58,220 bases of DNA from Actinomyces succiniciruminis (lineage in GTDB: Bacteria; Actinomycetota; Actinomycetes; Actinomycetales; Actinomycetaceae). The translations under genes were made by a program, and so were the position numbers. Location: positions 1 to 58,220 of the forward strand of contig NZ_LK995526.1 in NCBI RefSeq assembly GCF_900002405.1, in the 5' to 3' direction. This document shows, piece after piece, positions 24,045 through 32,628 of this stretch (the stretch's first letter is position 1; every line of letters starts with the position of its first letter). A model generated the notes under the pieces. That model searched no databases, was not told where the DNA came from, and was given only the letters and a program-made list of their open reading frames with translations.

Positions 24045-25375
24045 GTTCGGCTCCTGTGTCTACCCGCGCGGGTGCGCCTCGGGAGCTCGGCGTTGGTCGC
24101 CGGCGCCATTGCGGCCTGGCCGGGGCTCCGGGCGGCGTCGACACCCAGGGCGGCGGCGACGGGTGCATCCCCGATCCGTGCGGCCAGGCGGTCCACGCCG
24201 GGCCCGGCCGTCACCGCGCCGTCGGCGCCGACCACCAGGGCGTCCCGACAGCGCATCCGCTCCCCGTCCCGCTCCAGCACCCCGACGGCGACTACCCGGC
24301 GCAGCGTGGTGGTGCCGGGTCTGGCCTGGCGGCGCAGGTGGACGACGGCGTCGAGGGCGCTGACGGCCTGGGCGGACACGGCGGTCTCACCCATGCCAGC
24401 CAGGGCGCCCAGCGCGGTCAGGCGGGCGGGGACGTCGGCGGGCGAGTTGGCGTGGAGGGTGGCCCAGCCGCCCTCGTGGCCGGTGTTGAGCGCGGTCAGT
24501 ACGTCGCGGACCTCGGGGCCGCGGCACTCGCCGAGCACGATCCGGTCCGGCCGCATGCGCAGGGCGGTGCGCACCAGGGTGGTCATGGGGACGGCGCCGA
24601 CACCCTGAACGTTCTCCCCGCGCTCCTGCAGGTGGATGACGTGCGGGTGGTCGGGGCGCAGCTCGCTGGCCTCCTCAATGCACACGATCCGCTCATCGCC
24701 GGGCACTCGCCCCAGCAGGGCCGCCAGCAGGGTGGTCTTGCCGGTGCCGGTGGCGCCGGTGACCAGGCAGTTGGCGCGGCATTCCACGAGCGCGGTCAGG
24801 ACGGCGTCCATGCCGGGGACGATGGTGCCGGCGGCGACCAGCTCGGGCAGGGTGAAGGCGCGGCGCCGTTTGGTGCGCAGGCAGATGAGGGTGCCGTCGG
24901 CGCTCAGCGGTGGCAGGACGGCGTTCAGGCGGGTGCCGTCGGGCAGGGTGACGTCGACGATGGGGCTGGCGTCGTCCAGGCGGCGCCCGCAGGCGGCCGC
25001 CATGCGCACGGCCAGCGCCCGCGCCTGCGTCTCCGGCAGGCCGGCGTCGGGGACCGGTTCGAGCCCGCGGCCGCGGTCGATCCAGGTGCGGCCGGCGCCT
25101 ACGAGCACGTCGGTGACGCCGTCCAGCTCCAGCAGCGGTTGCAGGACGGGGCCGGCGCCCGCGACGTCGGCGCGCACGTGCCGGGTGAGGCGGGCCAGGC
25201 CGCCCGCGCCGGTGGTGGGCGCGGCCCCGGAGCCGAGGGCGGCGTCGAGGCTGGCGCCGTGAGCCAGGGCGCTGCGCACCCGGGTCAGCTCGTCGCGGCC
25301 GGCGTCCCCGGCACCCGTTCCCGGAGCTCCTGCCGGGGTGACGCCCGGGCCGACCGGTGAGGATGCGGCTACCAT
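24041..25375 (-). CDS. tadA: TadA/CpaF-family secretion ATPase
   Basis: This 444-aa hexameric ATPase of the type II/IV secretion superfamily would power assembly of a Tad pilus at the cytoplasmic face. Walker A is GATGTGKTT (K213). An Asp/Glu-rich Walker B-like region, LGECRGPEVRDVL, follows, then GHEGGWATLHANS, the His box of the CpaF family. The N-terminal about 100 residues form the usual NTD preceding the all-purpose FTLPELVAAG region. The protein is of normal length. The ATG at 25375 overlaps the upstream CpaE-like gene by 7 bp and the downstream TadB-TadC gene by 4 bp, so the three form one operon with coupled translation. Confidence 0.93.
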   Translation of the reverse strand: MVAASSPVGPGVTPAGAPGTGAGDAGRDELTRVRSALAHGASLDAALGSGAAPTTGAGGLARLTRHVRADVAGAGPVLQPLLELDGVTDVLVGAGRTWIDRGRGLEPVPDAGLPETQARALAVRMAAACGRRLDDASPIVDVTLPDGTRLNAVLPPLSADGTLICLRTKRRRAFTLPELVAAGTIVPGMDAVLTALVECRANCLVTGATGTGKTTLLAALLGRVPGDERIVCIEEASELRPDHPHVIHLQERGENVQGVGAVPMTTLVRTALRMRPDRIVLGECRGPEVRDVLTALNTGHEGGWATLHANSPADVPARLTALGALAGMGETAVSAQAVSALDAVVHLRRQARPGTTTLRRVVAVGVLERDGERMRCRDALVVGADGAVTAGPGVDRLAARIGDAPVAAALGVDAARSPGQAAMAPATNAELPRRTRAGRHRSRT

Positions 25376-26457
25376 GACGCGCCCTCGGGTGCTTCGACGT
25401 CGCCCAGCAGTCGTTCGGCGACGGCGCGCGCCTGGGCGCGCAGGGTGCCGCGGCCGCGGGTGGGGTCGTCACCGCGGGCAATGCGCTGGGCGACGGTGCG
25501 CTCGTGCGGGAGGACGGCGAGGATCTCGGTGCGGGTCATCAGCGCCAACTCGTCGGGGCTGACGTCTTCGCCGAGCTTGCGCACCACCGTGTACAGCCCG
25601 GGCCGCGCCCCCGTGCCCGCCGGGGCGGCCTCCCGGCTCATCGCCGCCTGGAACCGCGCGGCCAGGGCCTCCGCGGCGACGGCCGAGCGCAGGTCGAGCC
25701 CGGACACCAGCAGGACCGTGGCGCCCTGCGGCACCGGCCACCCGCGGGGCAGGTCGAGCAGCACCAGGTCATGCTCGGCGCGCAGGGCGTCCAGGACGGG
25801 GCGCAGCTGCTGCGGCTCATAGGGGCCGCCGCGCCCGTCCCCGGTCAGCACGGGCATGCCCAGCCAGGTGGGCAGGGCGGTGGTGAGTTTCTCCGGGCGG
25901 AAGGCGGGCTCGTCGTCGGGCAGGTCCGCCCAGCGCAGCCCGGGCAGTACGCCGTCCCCCATGAGCAGGCCCAGGCCACCGGCGGGGTCGGCGTCGACCA
26001 TGGCGACGCCGCTGCCGCGCGCGTGGCAGGCGCGCGCCAGGTGCAGCAGGAAGGTACTGGCGCCGAGTCCGCCCCGCGCGCCGACAACAACCAGGAGCCG
26101 GGCCCGCGGTGGGTGCTGCGCGGACAGCAGCAGGACGATGAGGTGATCGGCGCCGTCGGGGGCACAGCAGCGCTCGAGGCCGCCCACCACGATCCCCGGT
26201 TGGGTGGGCACCTCGGGGCTCCCCTGCCGCGTCAGCAGCAGGACGGCGGAGGTATCCGGTTCGGCGAGCAGGGCCCGGGCGGAGCCGAGCGGATCCTCTC
26301 CGGGCGCGGTGACGACGGGTTCGGCGCCGGTGCAGGCGCGCACGATGTCCGCCGGGAAGCCCTCCGGGACTGCGGGCGGTTGGGCGGCAGGGTGCGCGCC
26401 ATCGGTGGCGCCGGCGACGAGTACCCGCACGTTGGGGACGAGTGGGGCGGTTTCCAT
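25369..26457 (-). CDS. CpaE/Ssd-like ParA-MinD family protein
   Basis: This 362-aa protein of the CpaE/TadZ group is often annotated in Actinobacteria as septum site-determining protein Ssd. It would localise the Tad machine. The N-terminal about 110 residues are a receiver-like domain without obvious catalytic Asp. A deviant Walker A GARGGLGAS follows at about residue 125, then DADPAGGLG and a LLDLPRG Walker B-like strand. The start is ATG at 26457, with GGAGG 6 nt upstream. A much longer frame to 27201 is a shadow inside the adjacent gene. It is the first gene of the Tad operon, 146 bp downstream of the Fic-like gene. Confidence 0.87.
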   Translation of the reverse strand: METAPLVPNVRVLVAGATDGAHPAAQPPAVPEGFPADIVRACTGAEPVVTAPGEDPLGSARALLAEPDTSAVLLLTRQGSPEVPTQPGIVVGGLERCCAPDGADHLIVLLLSAQHPPRARLLVVVGARGGLGASTFLLHLARACHARGSGVAMVDADPAGGLGLLMGDGVLPGLRWADLPDDEPAFRPEKLTTALPTWLGMPVLTGDGRGGPYEPQQLRPVLDALRAEHDLVLLDLPRGWPVPQGATVLLVSGLDLRSAVAAEALAARFQAAMSREAAPAGTGARPGLYTVVRKLGEDVSPDELALMTRTEILAVLPHERTVAQRIARGDDPTRGRGTLRAQARAVAERLLGDVEAPEGASW

Positions 26458-26603
26458 GGGGCCTCCTGCGCAACGATGCCGGGCGGTCGTGGCTTGTGCC
26501 GACCGCCAACAGAGTGCGCCGGGAGCCGCCAATGGTGCCGACGGCCTGTGGATAGCGTCCGCGCAGGTTGTCTTGAACCGCGCCTGTGGGCTCCGGTAGC
26601 GGC

Positions 26604-27608
26604 TCAGCGAACGGCGGTGGTTCCGGCCTGGACGGAGCGACAGATGGCCTGCGCCTCCTGGATGCCGACGAGGATCGCCTCCGCCTGCCACACGATCCAG
26701 TCGATCACGCCGTCGGGCTGCCCGGAGGCGTAGGCGGCGGCCGCATCGGCGTAGGCGCCGGGCGCGCGGCCGGCGTACTGGTCGGTGACGGCCACGCCAG
26801 TGGGTTCCAGCCCGTCGCGGGTGATCAGGTAGCGCACCAGCAGCCGGCCGACGGCGGCGTTGGCGGCGATGAAGGGGCGGGCGGTAATCATCTCGCCGTG
26901 TACCACGGCGGCGCGCACGAGCGCGGGGACGCCGGGGAGGTCGAGGAGGCTGAGCAGGGCGGCGATGCGGTCCCGCAGTGCGGCGGCGTCGGGAGCCGCT
27001 CCGGGGCCGCCCTCGCGCGGGGACACCCCCGGGGCGCGCGGGATGGCGACCGCGTCCAAGGGGATTTGTCCGGTAGCGGCTAGGGGGCCGGCGACGTCGC
27101 GGTGCAAGGCGGTCAGCAAGGTGCGGGGGCTCGGTTGGGCGGGTCGGGCGGGGCCGCCCAGGTCGGGCATCCACTCGCCCAGGCGCACGCCGGCGCGCCA
27201 CAGGCCGGCGGCGGCATCGAGGGAGGGATCGCCGGTGGCGGCCTCGGCCAGGCCGCGGGCGGCGACGGCGTCGCGCAGCACCGCGGCGGGCAGGACGACG
27301 CCCTCAACGGCGGCGGAGGCGATGGCGCCACGTATTGCGGTCTCGGCGCGGGCCTCGCGCCAGCGGCGACGTAGGGCCTGGTGCCAGCGCAACTGCGTGG
27401 AGGCGTCGCGCACGGCGTCCTCGGCGCGCTTGACCCGCGGGTGGGCGGCAAGTGCTTTCAGTGCCCGGACGGTGGGATCACTGGTGCGCTCTGGCTGCTG
27501 GTGCCGCGCGCGTGGCGCGCCTGCGGACTCGGCCGCGCGCACGGACGGCACCCCGCGCGCCGGCTGCTCGCCAGGCGGCGGTCCGATCGACACCCCCATG
27601 CTGATCAC
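26604..27608 (-). CDS. Fic-like protein with degenerate active site
   Basis: This 334-aa helical protein has a Fic-type core (about residues 190-270) in which the catalytic loop is altered. Instead of HPF-x-(D/E)-GNGR-x2-R it reads RPFIAANAAVGRLLVR, so the catalytic His is Arg244 and most of the GNGR loop is lost, while Asn250 and the last Arg are kept. The AMPylation activity of the family is therefore not expected. The N-terminal about 50 residues are disordered. The GTG at 27608 is preferred over the ATG at 27599 because TACAGT lies exactly 6 nt upstream, as in other leaderless genes here. An intact Fic gene is divergent. The gene precedes the Tad operon on the same strand, a position known in other Actinobacteria. 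It could act as a scaffold or a regulator; that is inference. Confidence 0.75.
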   Translation of the reverse strand: MISMGVSIGPPPGEQPARGVPSVRAAESAGAPRARHQQPERTSDPTVRALKALAAHPRVKRAEDAVRDASTQLRWHQALRRRWREARAETAIRGAIASAAVEGVVLPAAVLRDAVAARGLAEAATGDPSLDAAAGLWRAGVRLGEWMPDLGGPARPAQPSPRTLLTALHRDVAGPLAATGQIPLDAVAIPRAPGVSPREGGPGAAPDAAALRDRIAALLSLLDLPGVPALVRAAVVHGEMITARPFIAANAAVGRLLVRYLITRDGLEPTGVAVTDQYAGRAPGAYADAAAAYASGQPDGVIDWIVWQAEAILVGIQEAQAICRSVQAGTTAVR

Positions 27609-27775
27609 GAGCTCACTGTATGCGTGAGGGCGGAGCCCGCCACAAGCCGGTGCGCATGCGACTGCGTCGCAAACACCCGTTATGTGCAACGCACCAAGAG
27701 CAGATGTCACACAAGTGCCCGTTGTATGCAAAGTTCCTCTGGAACATGTCACACAAGTGCCGTTAGGCTGACATG
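27609..27775. promoter_or_regulatory. Divergent promoter region with 42-bp tandem repeats
   Basis: The minus-strand -10 TACAGT lies at 27615-27620. The plus-strand -10 TAGGCT at 27764-27769 is 6 nt before GTG 27776. Between them, ATGTCACACAAGTGCC occurs at 27704-27719 and 27746-27761, and CCGTT-TGCAA variants precede each copy, giving a 42-bp repeat unit (four helical turns) with a partial third unit. Position suggests operator sites, perhaps for autoregulation by the winged-helix tail of the Fic protein. Confidence 0.6.
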
Positions 27776-28981
27776 GTGGACCTTGAGATGTTCAAACACA
27801 GCTCGATGGGAGAACTCGTCGACATCGCAGGCTCTGACGCGCTCCTTGGAGACTGGAGACACAAGGCCTTCATCCCGGCGTCCTTGGGCGCGCACGAACC
27901 TGAGTTGACCGGAGCCACATACCGCTCCATCGCCCAGGCCCGCGCCGCTCTGGCGGCTTTGGACGCCACCGCTCGTCGCCTGCCGAATCCTTACCTCCTG
28001 CGTACCCCCGTACTGCGCCGCGAGGCTCAGTCAACCTCAGCGTTGGAAGGCACCTACGCTCCGCTTGACGATGTCCTCACAGCCGATGAAGACGCTCCGT
28101 CCACGCCCCAGATGACTGAGATCCTCAACTACGTGGCCATGGCGGATCAGGGCTTCGCCTGGGTTCAGGAGGGACGACCTCTCACCGTCGGTCTCATCGA
28201 GGACCTTCAGGGACGTCTGATGCGGGGGACTCCTTTGGAGCCCGAATCGGGCCACCTGCGCACCACCCAGGTGGTAATCGGCCGTCGCGATGAGGCCGCT
28301 GAGGGCATGGTGCCGATTCACGCCAGTCGCTTCGTACCCGTGCCGCCCGGCGATCAGCTGCGTGACGGAGTCACCGCGCTGGTGGACTGGCTCCGCCAAG
28401 ATCATGCCGGTGCCATTGATCCTGTCGTCGTAGCAGGCATGGCGCACTACCAGTTCGAAACTCTGCACCCTTTCCGCGACGGCAACGGACGACTCGGACG
28501 CTACCTGATCGTCCTGACGCTGCTGTCCCTCGGCGTACTGAGTGAGCCGACGCTCACAGTCTCACCCTGGTTTGAGGCTCGCCGCAGCCACTACTACGAC
28601 GCCCTCCTCGGGGTGAGCACGAACGGCGACTGGGACACCTTCCTCAGTTTCTTCGCCTCCGGCCTTGCCGCTGCCGCAACCAGCACCCAGAAGCAGATGG
28701 AGACACTCACGCAGGTGCAAGATGAACTCAAACAAGTCATCCATTCCTCGTCTCTGCGTTCCGCACGCGCTGCCGACCTGGTGGACCTGGCGGTGTCGAC
28801 GCCGTCTTTCACGGTGCGCACGGTGGCACAGCGACTTGGACTGTCCTACGGGCGAGCCAATGGTCTGGTGGGGCAGTTGGTCGACTTGGGAGTCCTGCGG
28901 ACACTCAATCCCGACGCACAGCCGCGCCGCTTCACCGCACCCCGAGTGCTAACAGTCCTACTCGCCGGAGACCCGGTGTAG
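27776..28981 (+). CDS. Fic family protein (class II, AMPylator) with winged-helix tail
   Basis: This 401-aa Fic protein has an N-terminal Fic_N segment containing the self-inhibitory motif TSALEG (T87 to G92, E91). A complete catalytic loop HPFRDGNGRLGR (H231 to R242) follows, then a C-terminal winged-helix domain (FTVRTVAQRLGLSYGRANGLVG, about 345-385). Such proteins transfer AMP from ATP to hydroxyl side chains of a target. The inhibitory Glu within the same chain defines class II. Targets are not predictable; the DNA-binding tail suggests autoregulation. The GTG at 27776 is chosen over ATG 27773 because the -10 TAGGCT ends 6 nt before it. The codon choice is less GC-biased than its neighbours, a possible sign of transfer. 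Confidence 0.92.
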   Translation: MDLEMFKHSSMGELVDIAGSDALLGDWRHKAFIPASLGAHEPELTGATYRSIAQARAALAALDATARRLPNPYLLRTPVLRREAQSTSALEGTYAPLDDVLTADEDAPSTPQMTEILNYVAMADQGFAWVQEGRPLTVGLIEDLQGRLMRGTPLEPESGHLRTTQVVIGRRDEAAEGMVPIHASRFVPVPPGDQLRDGVTALVDWLRQDHAGAIDPVVVAGMAHYQFETLHPFRDGNGRLGRYLIVLTLLSLGVLSEPTLTVSPWFEARRSHYYDALLGVSTNGDWDTFLSFFASGLAAAATSTQKQMETLTQVQDELKQVIHSSSLRSARAADLVDLAVSTPSFTVRTVAQRLGLSYGRANGLVGQLVDLGVLRTLNPDAQPRRFTAPRVLTVLLAGDPV

Positions 28982-29113
28982 CTGCGTACGGGTGGTTACT
29001 CGCTTCGATAGAAGACGGCTTCGTAGGCGTTTACGGGCACGTCGTGTCTCCTGGCTGGCGACCTACTACGAGGACGACGCGCGACGGATCCGTCGTGCCC
29101 GCCGCAGAACTCG

Positions 29114-29204
29114 TCTGCTACGCCACTTCGCCGTTTGGTACGCCGGTTAGAGGTCCGCTGTATACCTCGGAGGCCTTCAACAGACCGCTAAGTGGCGTAG
29201 CAGA
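29114..29204. repeat. Inverted repeat with 15-bp perfect arms, MITE-like
   Basis: TCTGCTACGCCACTT (29114-29128) and its exact complement (29190-29204) bound 61 bp. There is no coding content. The size suits a short non-autonomous element or a structured RNA. I see no clear target-site duplication. Confidence 0.5.
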
Positions 29205-29336
29205 GCACAAACCGGCGCAGTAGGCGGTCAAGTGGACAGGCACCCAGCACCGCCGTCCAAGTTCGGGCCTCGGCCCCGCAAGGCCTGCGCAGCTTGTCAA
29301 GGAAGCGACCGGTGCTGTCTGATGTCATAGGTCCGG

Positions 29337-29342
29337 TACTGT
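29337..29342 (+). promoter_or_regulatory. Leaderless -10 before ATG 29350
   Basis: TACTGT followed by 7 nt and ATG 29350. That ATG is in a different frame from the main LssY-C reading frame; see that entry. Confidence 0.5.
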
Positions 29343-29474
29343 GCGGGACATGACCGGTGAACGAAATGCTCGCGCGTTACCGGCCCAGGCCGACCGCAGC
29401 GGCGCCGCCGCACCGATGGTGCGCACTCGCCCCGTCCTGATTCCCCGCCCGTCTACTCGGCGGGATCGGACAAG

Positions 29475-30779
29475 GTGCTGGCCGCCGGCGCCCGTGACTG
29501 GGGCCTCGACGACGTCCTGGACGCCGTCTTCTTCGCCGTCGCCGCGCTGGCCACGCTCTGGCTGGCATGGCTGCTGCTCGGTTCGGGCACCCACCTGAGC
29601 CCGGGGGCGATAGTCAACATCGTGCTGTTCTGGGCGGTGCTGTCCTATCTGGCGCTGCCCCGCCTGCATCAGATACTCACCTGGTTGTACGTGCCCGACT
29701 ACTTCATCGGCCGCACCCGTACCGCCGACGGTCTGCTGGGCGATCCGGTCAACCTCGCCGTGCTAGGCGACGAGGAGGACATCCATGCCGCAATGACGAA
29801 GGCCGGCTGGGTGCGCGCCGACCCCATCACGCTGCGCTCGGCATGGGGGATCGTCGTCTCCTCGCTGCTGCGCCGCTCCTACCCGGCCGCACCGGTCTCC
29901 GACCTACTGCTGTTCGGGCGCAAGCAGGACTTCGCCTACCAGAAGGAGGTGGAGGGCAACCCGGCCCAGCGGCATCACATCCGGTTCTGGCGTGTGCCCG
30001 AGGGCTGGGTCATGCCCGGCGGCCGCCGCGTGGACTGGCTGGCCGGTGCGACCTACGACCGCTCCGTGGGGCTGTCCACCCTCACCTTCCAGGTGACGCA
30101 CAAGATCGACGCCGACATCGACGTCGAGCGCGACTATGTGGTCGACGACGTCCGCTGGGCCAATGATGCCGCCTCGCTGAAGATATGGCCGGACTTCTTC
30201 ACCGCCTACCACCACCGCAACGGCGGTGGCGACCGGATCGTCACCGACGGCGATCTGTACGTGCTGAACCTGGATCGCCTGGTACCCGACTCCGGTGGCG
30301 AATTGCAACGGGCACGCAGGACTGAGGCCGAGGTGCGCCGTCGGCGGCCGCCGGAGCTGATTGTGGCCATGGTGCTGGTGGTGTCGCTTCTTTGTGCCAA
30401 TGCGCTGAGGCTGTTCGGCGGTGTGGCCATCGACGACATTGCTCGTGAACTGGATGGGAGTGGCGTCGCCGACACCCATCGACTGGTCGTGGCGACGGCG
30501 ACGGTAACCACCGCGGTGATGACGGCCCTGATCCTGGGGCTGGCGGTGGCGGTCTGGCTCGGGCATCCCCGTGCCCGCATCGCCCTGATGGTGGTGCTGG
30601 GTCTGAGCCTCGGTTCGCTCATGACCGAGATCTCCGGGGTCGGGATTCGCCAGGCGAGTTGGGGGCCGATCGTCGCGGCGGCGCTGGGAGTGCTGGCGCT
30701 GCTGGCGATGACGGCCAGACCCATTCCCCGCTGGGAGCGGGAGCACAAAGCCGAACGGCTGCGGGCACGGGCTGAATGA
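29475..30779 (+). CDS. LssY C-terminal domain membrane protein, possible 5' frameshift
   Basis: This 434-aa membrane protein has helices near residues 13-33 and 38-55. A cytoplasmic LssY-C-type domain (about 80-275) contains VADPIT-like and HHIRFWRVPEGW stretches, and a second hydrophobic block of four helices lies at about 290-425. Function is unknown; LssY-C domains occur with PAP2 proteins. The GTG at 29475 is the only start in this frame, yet the codons before it (29445-29474) already look coding. A leaderless promoter instead points to ATG 29350 in the frame one base off. One missing base, perhaps in the CCCC run near 29443, would join them and add about 42 residues. The two frames overlap openly from 29361 to 29598, so a frameshift or assembly error is plausible but not proven. 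Confidence 0.75.
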   Translation: MLAAGARDWGLDDVLDAVFFAVAALATLWLAWLLLGSGTHLSPGAIVNIVLFWAVLSYLALPRLHQILTWLYVPDYFIGRTRTADGLLGDPVNLAVLGDEEDIHAAMTKAGWVRADPITLRSAWGIVVSSLLRRSYPAAPVSDLLLFGRKQDFAYQKEVEGNPAQRHHIRFWRVPEGWVMPGGRRVDWLAGATYDRSVGLSTLTFQVTHKIDADIDVERDYVVDDVRWANDAASLKIWPDFFTAYHHRNGGGDRIVTDGDLYVLNLDRLVPDSGGELQRARRTEAEVRRRRPPELIVAMVLVVSLLCANALRLFGGVAIDDIARELDGSGVADTHRLVVATATVTTAVMTALILGLAVAVWLGHPRARIALMVVLGLSLGSLMTEISGVGIRQASWGPIVAAALGVLALLAMTARPIPRWEREHKAERLRARAE

Positions 30780-30838
30780 ACCTCGAATGGACCCTGGAGG
30801 AGCTATGTCGCTCCGGTCGCCACACTCGGTCCTGCTGG

Positions 30839-30858
30839 CCGACCGCCGCGGCGGCGGT
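30839..30858. terminator. 20-bp perfect palindrome after LssY-C gene
   Basis: CCGACCGCCGCGGCGGTCGG is a perfect palindrome between two convergent genes (stops at 30779 and 30988). No T-run follows. A terminator role is inferred from position. A strong GGAGGAG at 30796 is only 2 nt from ATG 30805, and no supported gene follows it. Confidence 0.4.
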
Positions 30859-30987
30859 CGGTGCGAGGTGTTCTGGTGCGGACTTACCCGTCACCGTGTC
30901 CCATGCTCATCCGCTGTTTACCGTCGGCCGCCCCCTATACGCGCCCCGCTTCTGGGCGACGCGGGCCGTATTGCTCCCCACCAAGAG

Positions 30988-32526
30988 TTATTTGGCGACA
31001 AACACCTCCCTGCCGTTCTCGGTGGTCTTCTCGGCCTTGATGGTTCCGGTGATCTCATCACCCGTGACCGTGAGCACGCCGTCGGCGTAGCTGTGCGGCG
31101 CGTTGATCAAGGGGATATTCAGCGATTCCTTGTCAGCGCCGGTGAAGGTCAGCACTCCCAGCACCTGAAGATTCTGCCCCTCACCATTCAGGACCAGAAT
31201 GGTGGTGGTCAGCACCACCTTGTCCTTGTAGACGAAGGAACCGCCGTAACCGATCTCATCCAACTTGGGCAGGTGCAGGTAGGCCACCGAAGTATCCGCC
31301 TCGGCGTCGTCGATCTTCTTGATGTCCGGTGCAACGTACTGGTCGGCCTCCTTGATCGCCTCGTCAACCTGACCACCGACCTCGGGGTCAACCTCCTCCG
31401 GAACGGGGGCCACGTCCTCCAGGAGCATCTCCGTGAGCGTCTTGCCACTGGTGTAGAAGCCGTTCTTCCAGTCGGGCTTGACCGTGTCCAGCAGCACCCC
31501 GGTGATGAATCCGAATGCATAGGACTCCACGTCGACCGATACGTCCAGCGGTTCCTCCTTCAGCAGCGCCGCCTGCCGGGTCTGAAGCTGCTCAGGGGAC
31601 TGATTCTCCTGGATGGACAGCGCCATGTACTCCACGTACCGGGCAGTGCCCTCAACGATGTCGTACTGATGGATGTCCTCGGCCTCGCCCGCGAACTCCG
31701 ACTTCCAGGTGTCCATCCAGTAGCGGGCGTGCCCCAAGTGCTCGGACCGCTTGTCCGCATCCGTTGCCGCCTGGCGCAAGCGGTGCAGCATCATGCGCCG
31801 CAGGGTGCGGGGCTGCGCCTGGTACGGGTAGGGGGTGTCCCTGCTGCTGGAGGCGGTCACATTGATCTCGCCCTGATAGTAGAAGTGGACCAGCTCGTGG
31901 GTCATGAGCGCGAAGGCGTAGGTGGCTGGATCCGTGCGATCTGCGGCAGGATCGGAGGCTCCGGTGGCGCTCACGGACGGTGTGGAGTTCATGCCCACGG
32001 CGGCCCCTCCATCCTCCTTCCCCCCGGCGCCCGCAGAGGCTGCCTGGCCGAGGTTGAGCGTGATGGACGGCTGGTCCTCGAAGGCGATCTTGCCGTAGGA
32101 GGTGGGCACCTCAATGCTCGCATACTCGTCGGCTTTGAGTTCCCGGTGGCCCTCCGTTGAGATCACCCACGCACGTGTCGCCTTGAGCTGCTCGTCGACC
32201 TGCATGGCCACGATCCGATGCCTGGTGTAATCGCCCCCCGGCCACACCTGCCCCATAAGCGGCCAGATACGGGTCACCCAGGCGGACACGCCCTCGACCA
32301 CGGTCTCGTACTGCTCATCGGACAACGACGGCGCACCTGCCAGACTGCCGAGCGGGTCCTGCGCTCCCGTGGGGGGCTCTGGAGTCGGCAATGTGGACGC
32401 CGGGCTCTTGCCCTGCGCGTCATTGCCGCCCGCGCAGGCCGCCAATGGCAGCAGGAGCGCGGCCCCGATAGCCGCTACGGCGGAGCGGCGCGTGAGTGAG
32501 AAGGAGGTCGGACTGGACTCAGTCAT
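30988..32526 (-). CDS. Lipoprotein with HExxH zinc-metalloprotease motif
   Basis: This 512-aa predicted lipoprotein has a signal peptide ending in the lipobox LAAC (Cys about 33), so it is exported and lipid-anchored. H210-E-L-V-H214 is a zinc-protease HExxH motif. About 60 residues later VEGTARYVE offers a downstream Glu ligand in the style of gluzincins. The C-terminal 150 residues are beta-rich, with no recognised domain. The ATG at 32526 is chosen because the signal peptide begins there; the extended frame starts with TTG at 32556. The substrate is unknown. The gene follows a second lipoprotein gene on the same strand (102 bp gap), so the two may be coexpressed. Confidence 0.75.
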   Translation of the reverse strand: MTESSPTSFSLTRRSAVAAIGAALLLPLAACAGGNDAQGKSPASTLPTPEPPTGAQDPLGSLAGAPSLSDEQYETVVEGVSAWVTRIWPLMGQVWPGGDYTRHRIVAMQVDEQLKATRAWVISTEGHRELKADEYASIEVPTSYGKIAFEDQPSITLNLGQAASAGAGGKEDGGAAVGMNSTPSVSATGASDPAADRTDPATYAFALMTHELVHFYYQGEINVTASSSRDTPYPYQAQPRTLRRMMLHRLRQAATDADKRSEHLGHARYWMDTWKSEFAGEAEDIHQYDIVEGTARYVEYMALSIQENQSPEQLQTRQAALLKEEPLDVSVDVESYAFGFITGVLLDTVKPDWKNGFYTSGKTLTEMLLEDVAPVPEEVDPEVGGQVDEAIKEADQYVAPDIKKIDDAEADTSVAYLHLPKLDEIGYGGSFVYKDKVVLTTTILVLNGEGQNLQVLGVLTFTGADKESLNIPLINAPHSYADGVLTVTGDEITGTIKAEKTTENGREVFVAK

Positions 32527-32628
32527 CAGATGCTTCACTTTCAACGGTCGGTTCAACTTCTATGGCTTTCTGAACATTGCACAGCGGTGGTTGAGCGAGT
32601 CCGTTCAACCGACCCGCCCCGCCCGGGT

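Larger units (their letters stand above)
28982..29349. other. Gene-free stretch between Fic and LssY-C genes
   Basis: No supported gene. It contains the palindrome GACGGATCCGTC (29084-29095), the inverted repeat at 29114-29204, and a likely leaderless -10 (TACTGT, 29337-29342). Confidence 0.55.

Noticed and set aside
30796-30987. Strong GGAGGAG followed by ATG 30805
   Set aside because: Spacing of only 2 nt; the frame becomes antisense to the lipoprotein gene and has no domain.
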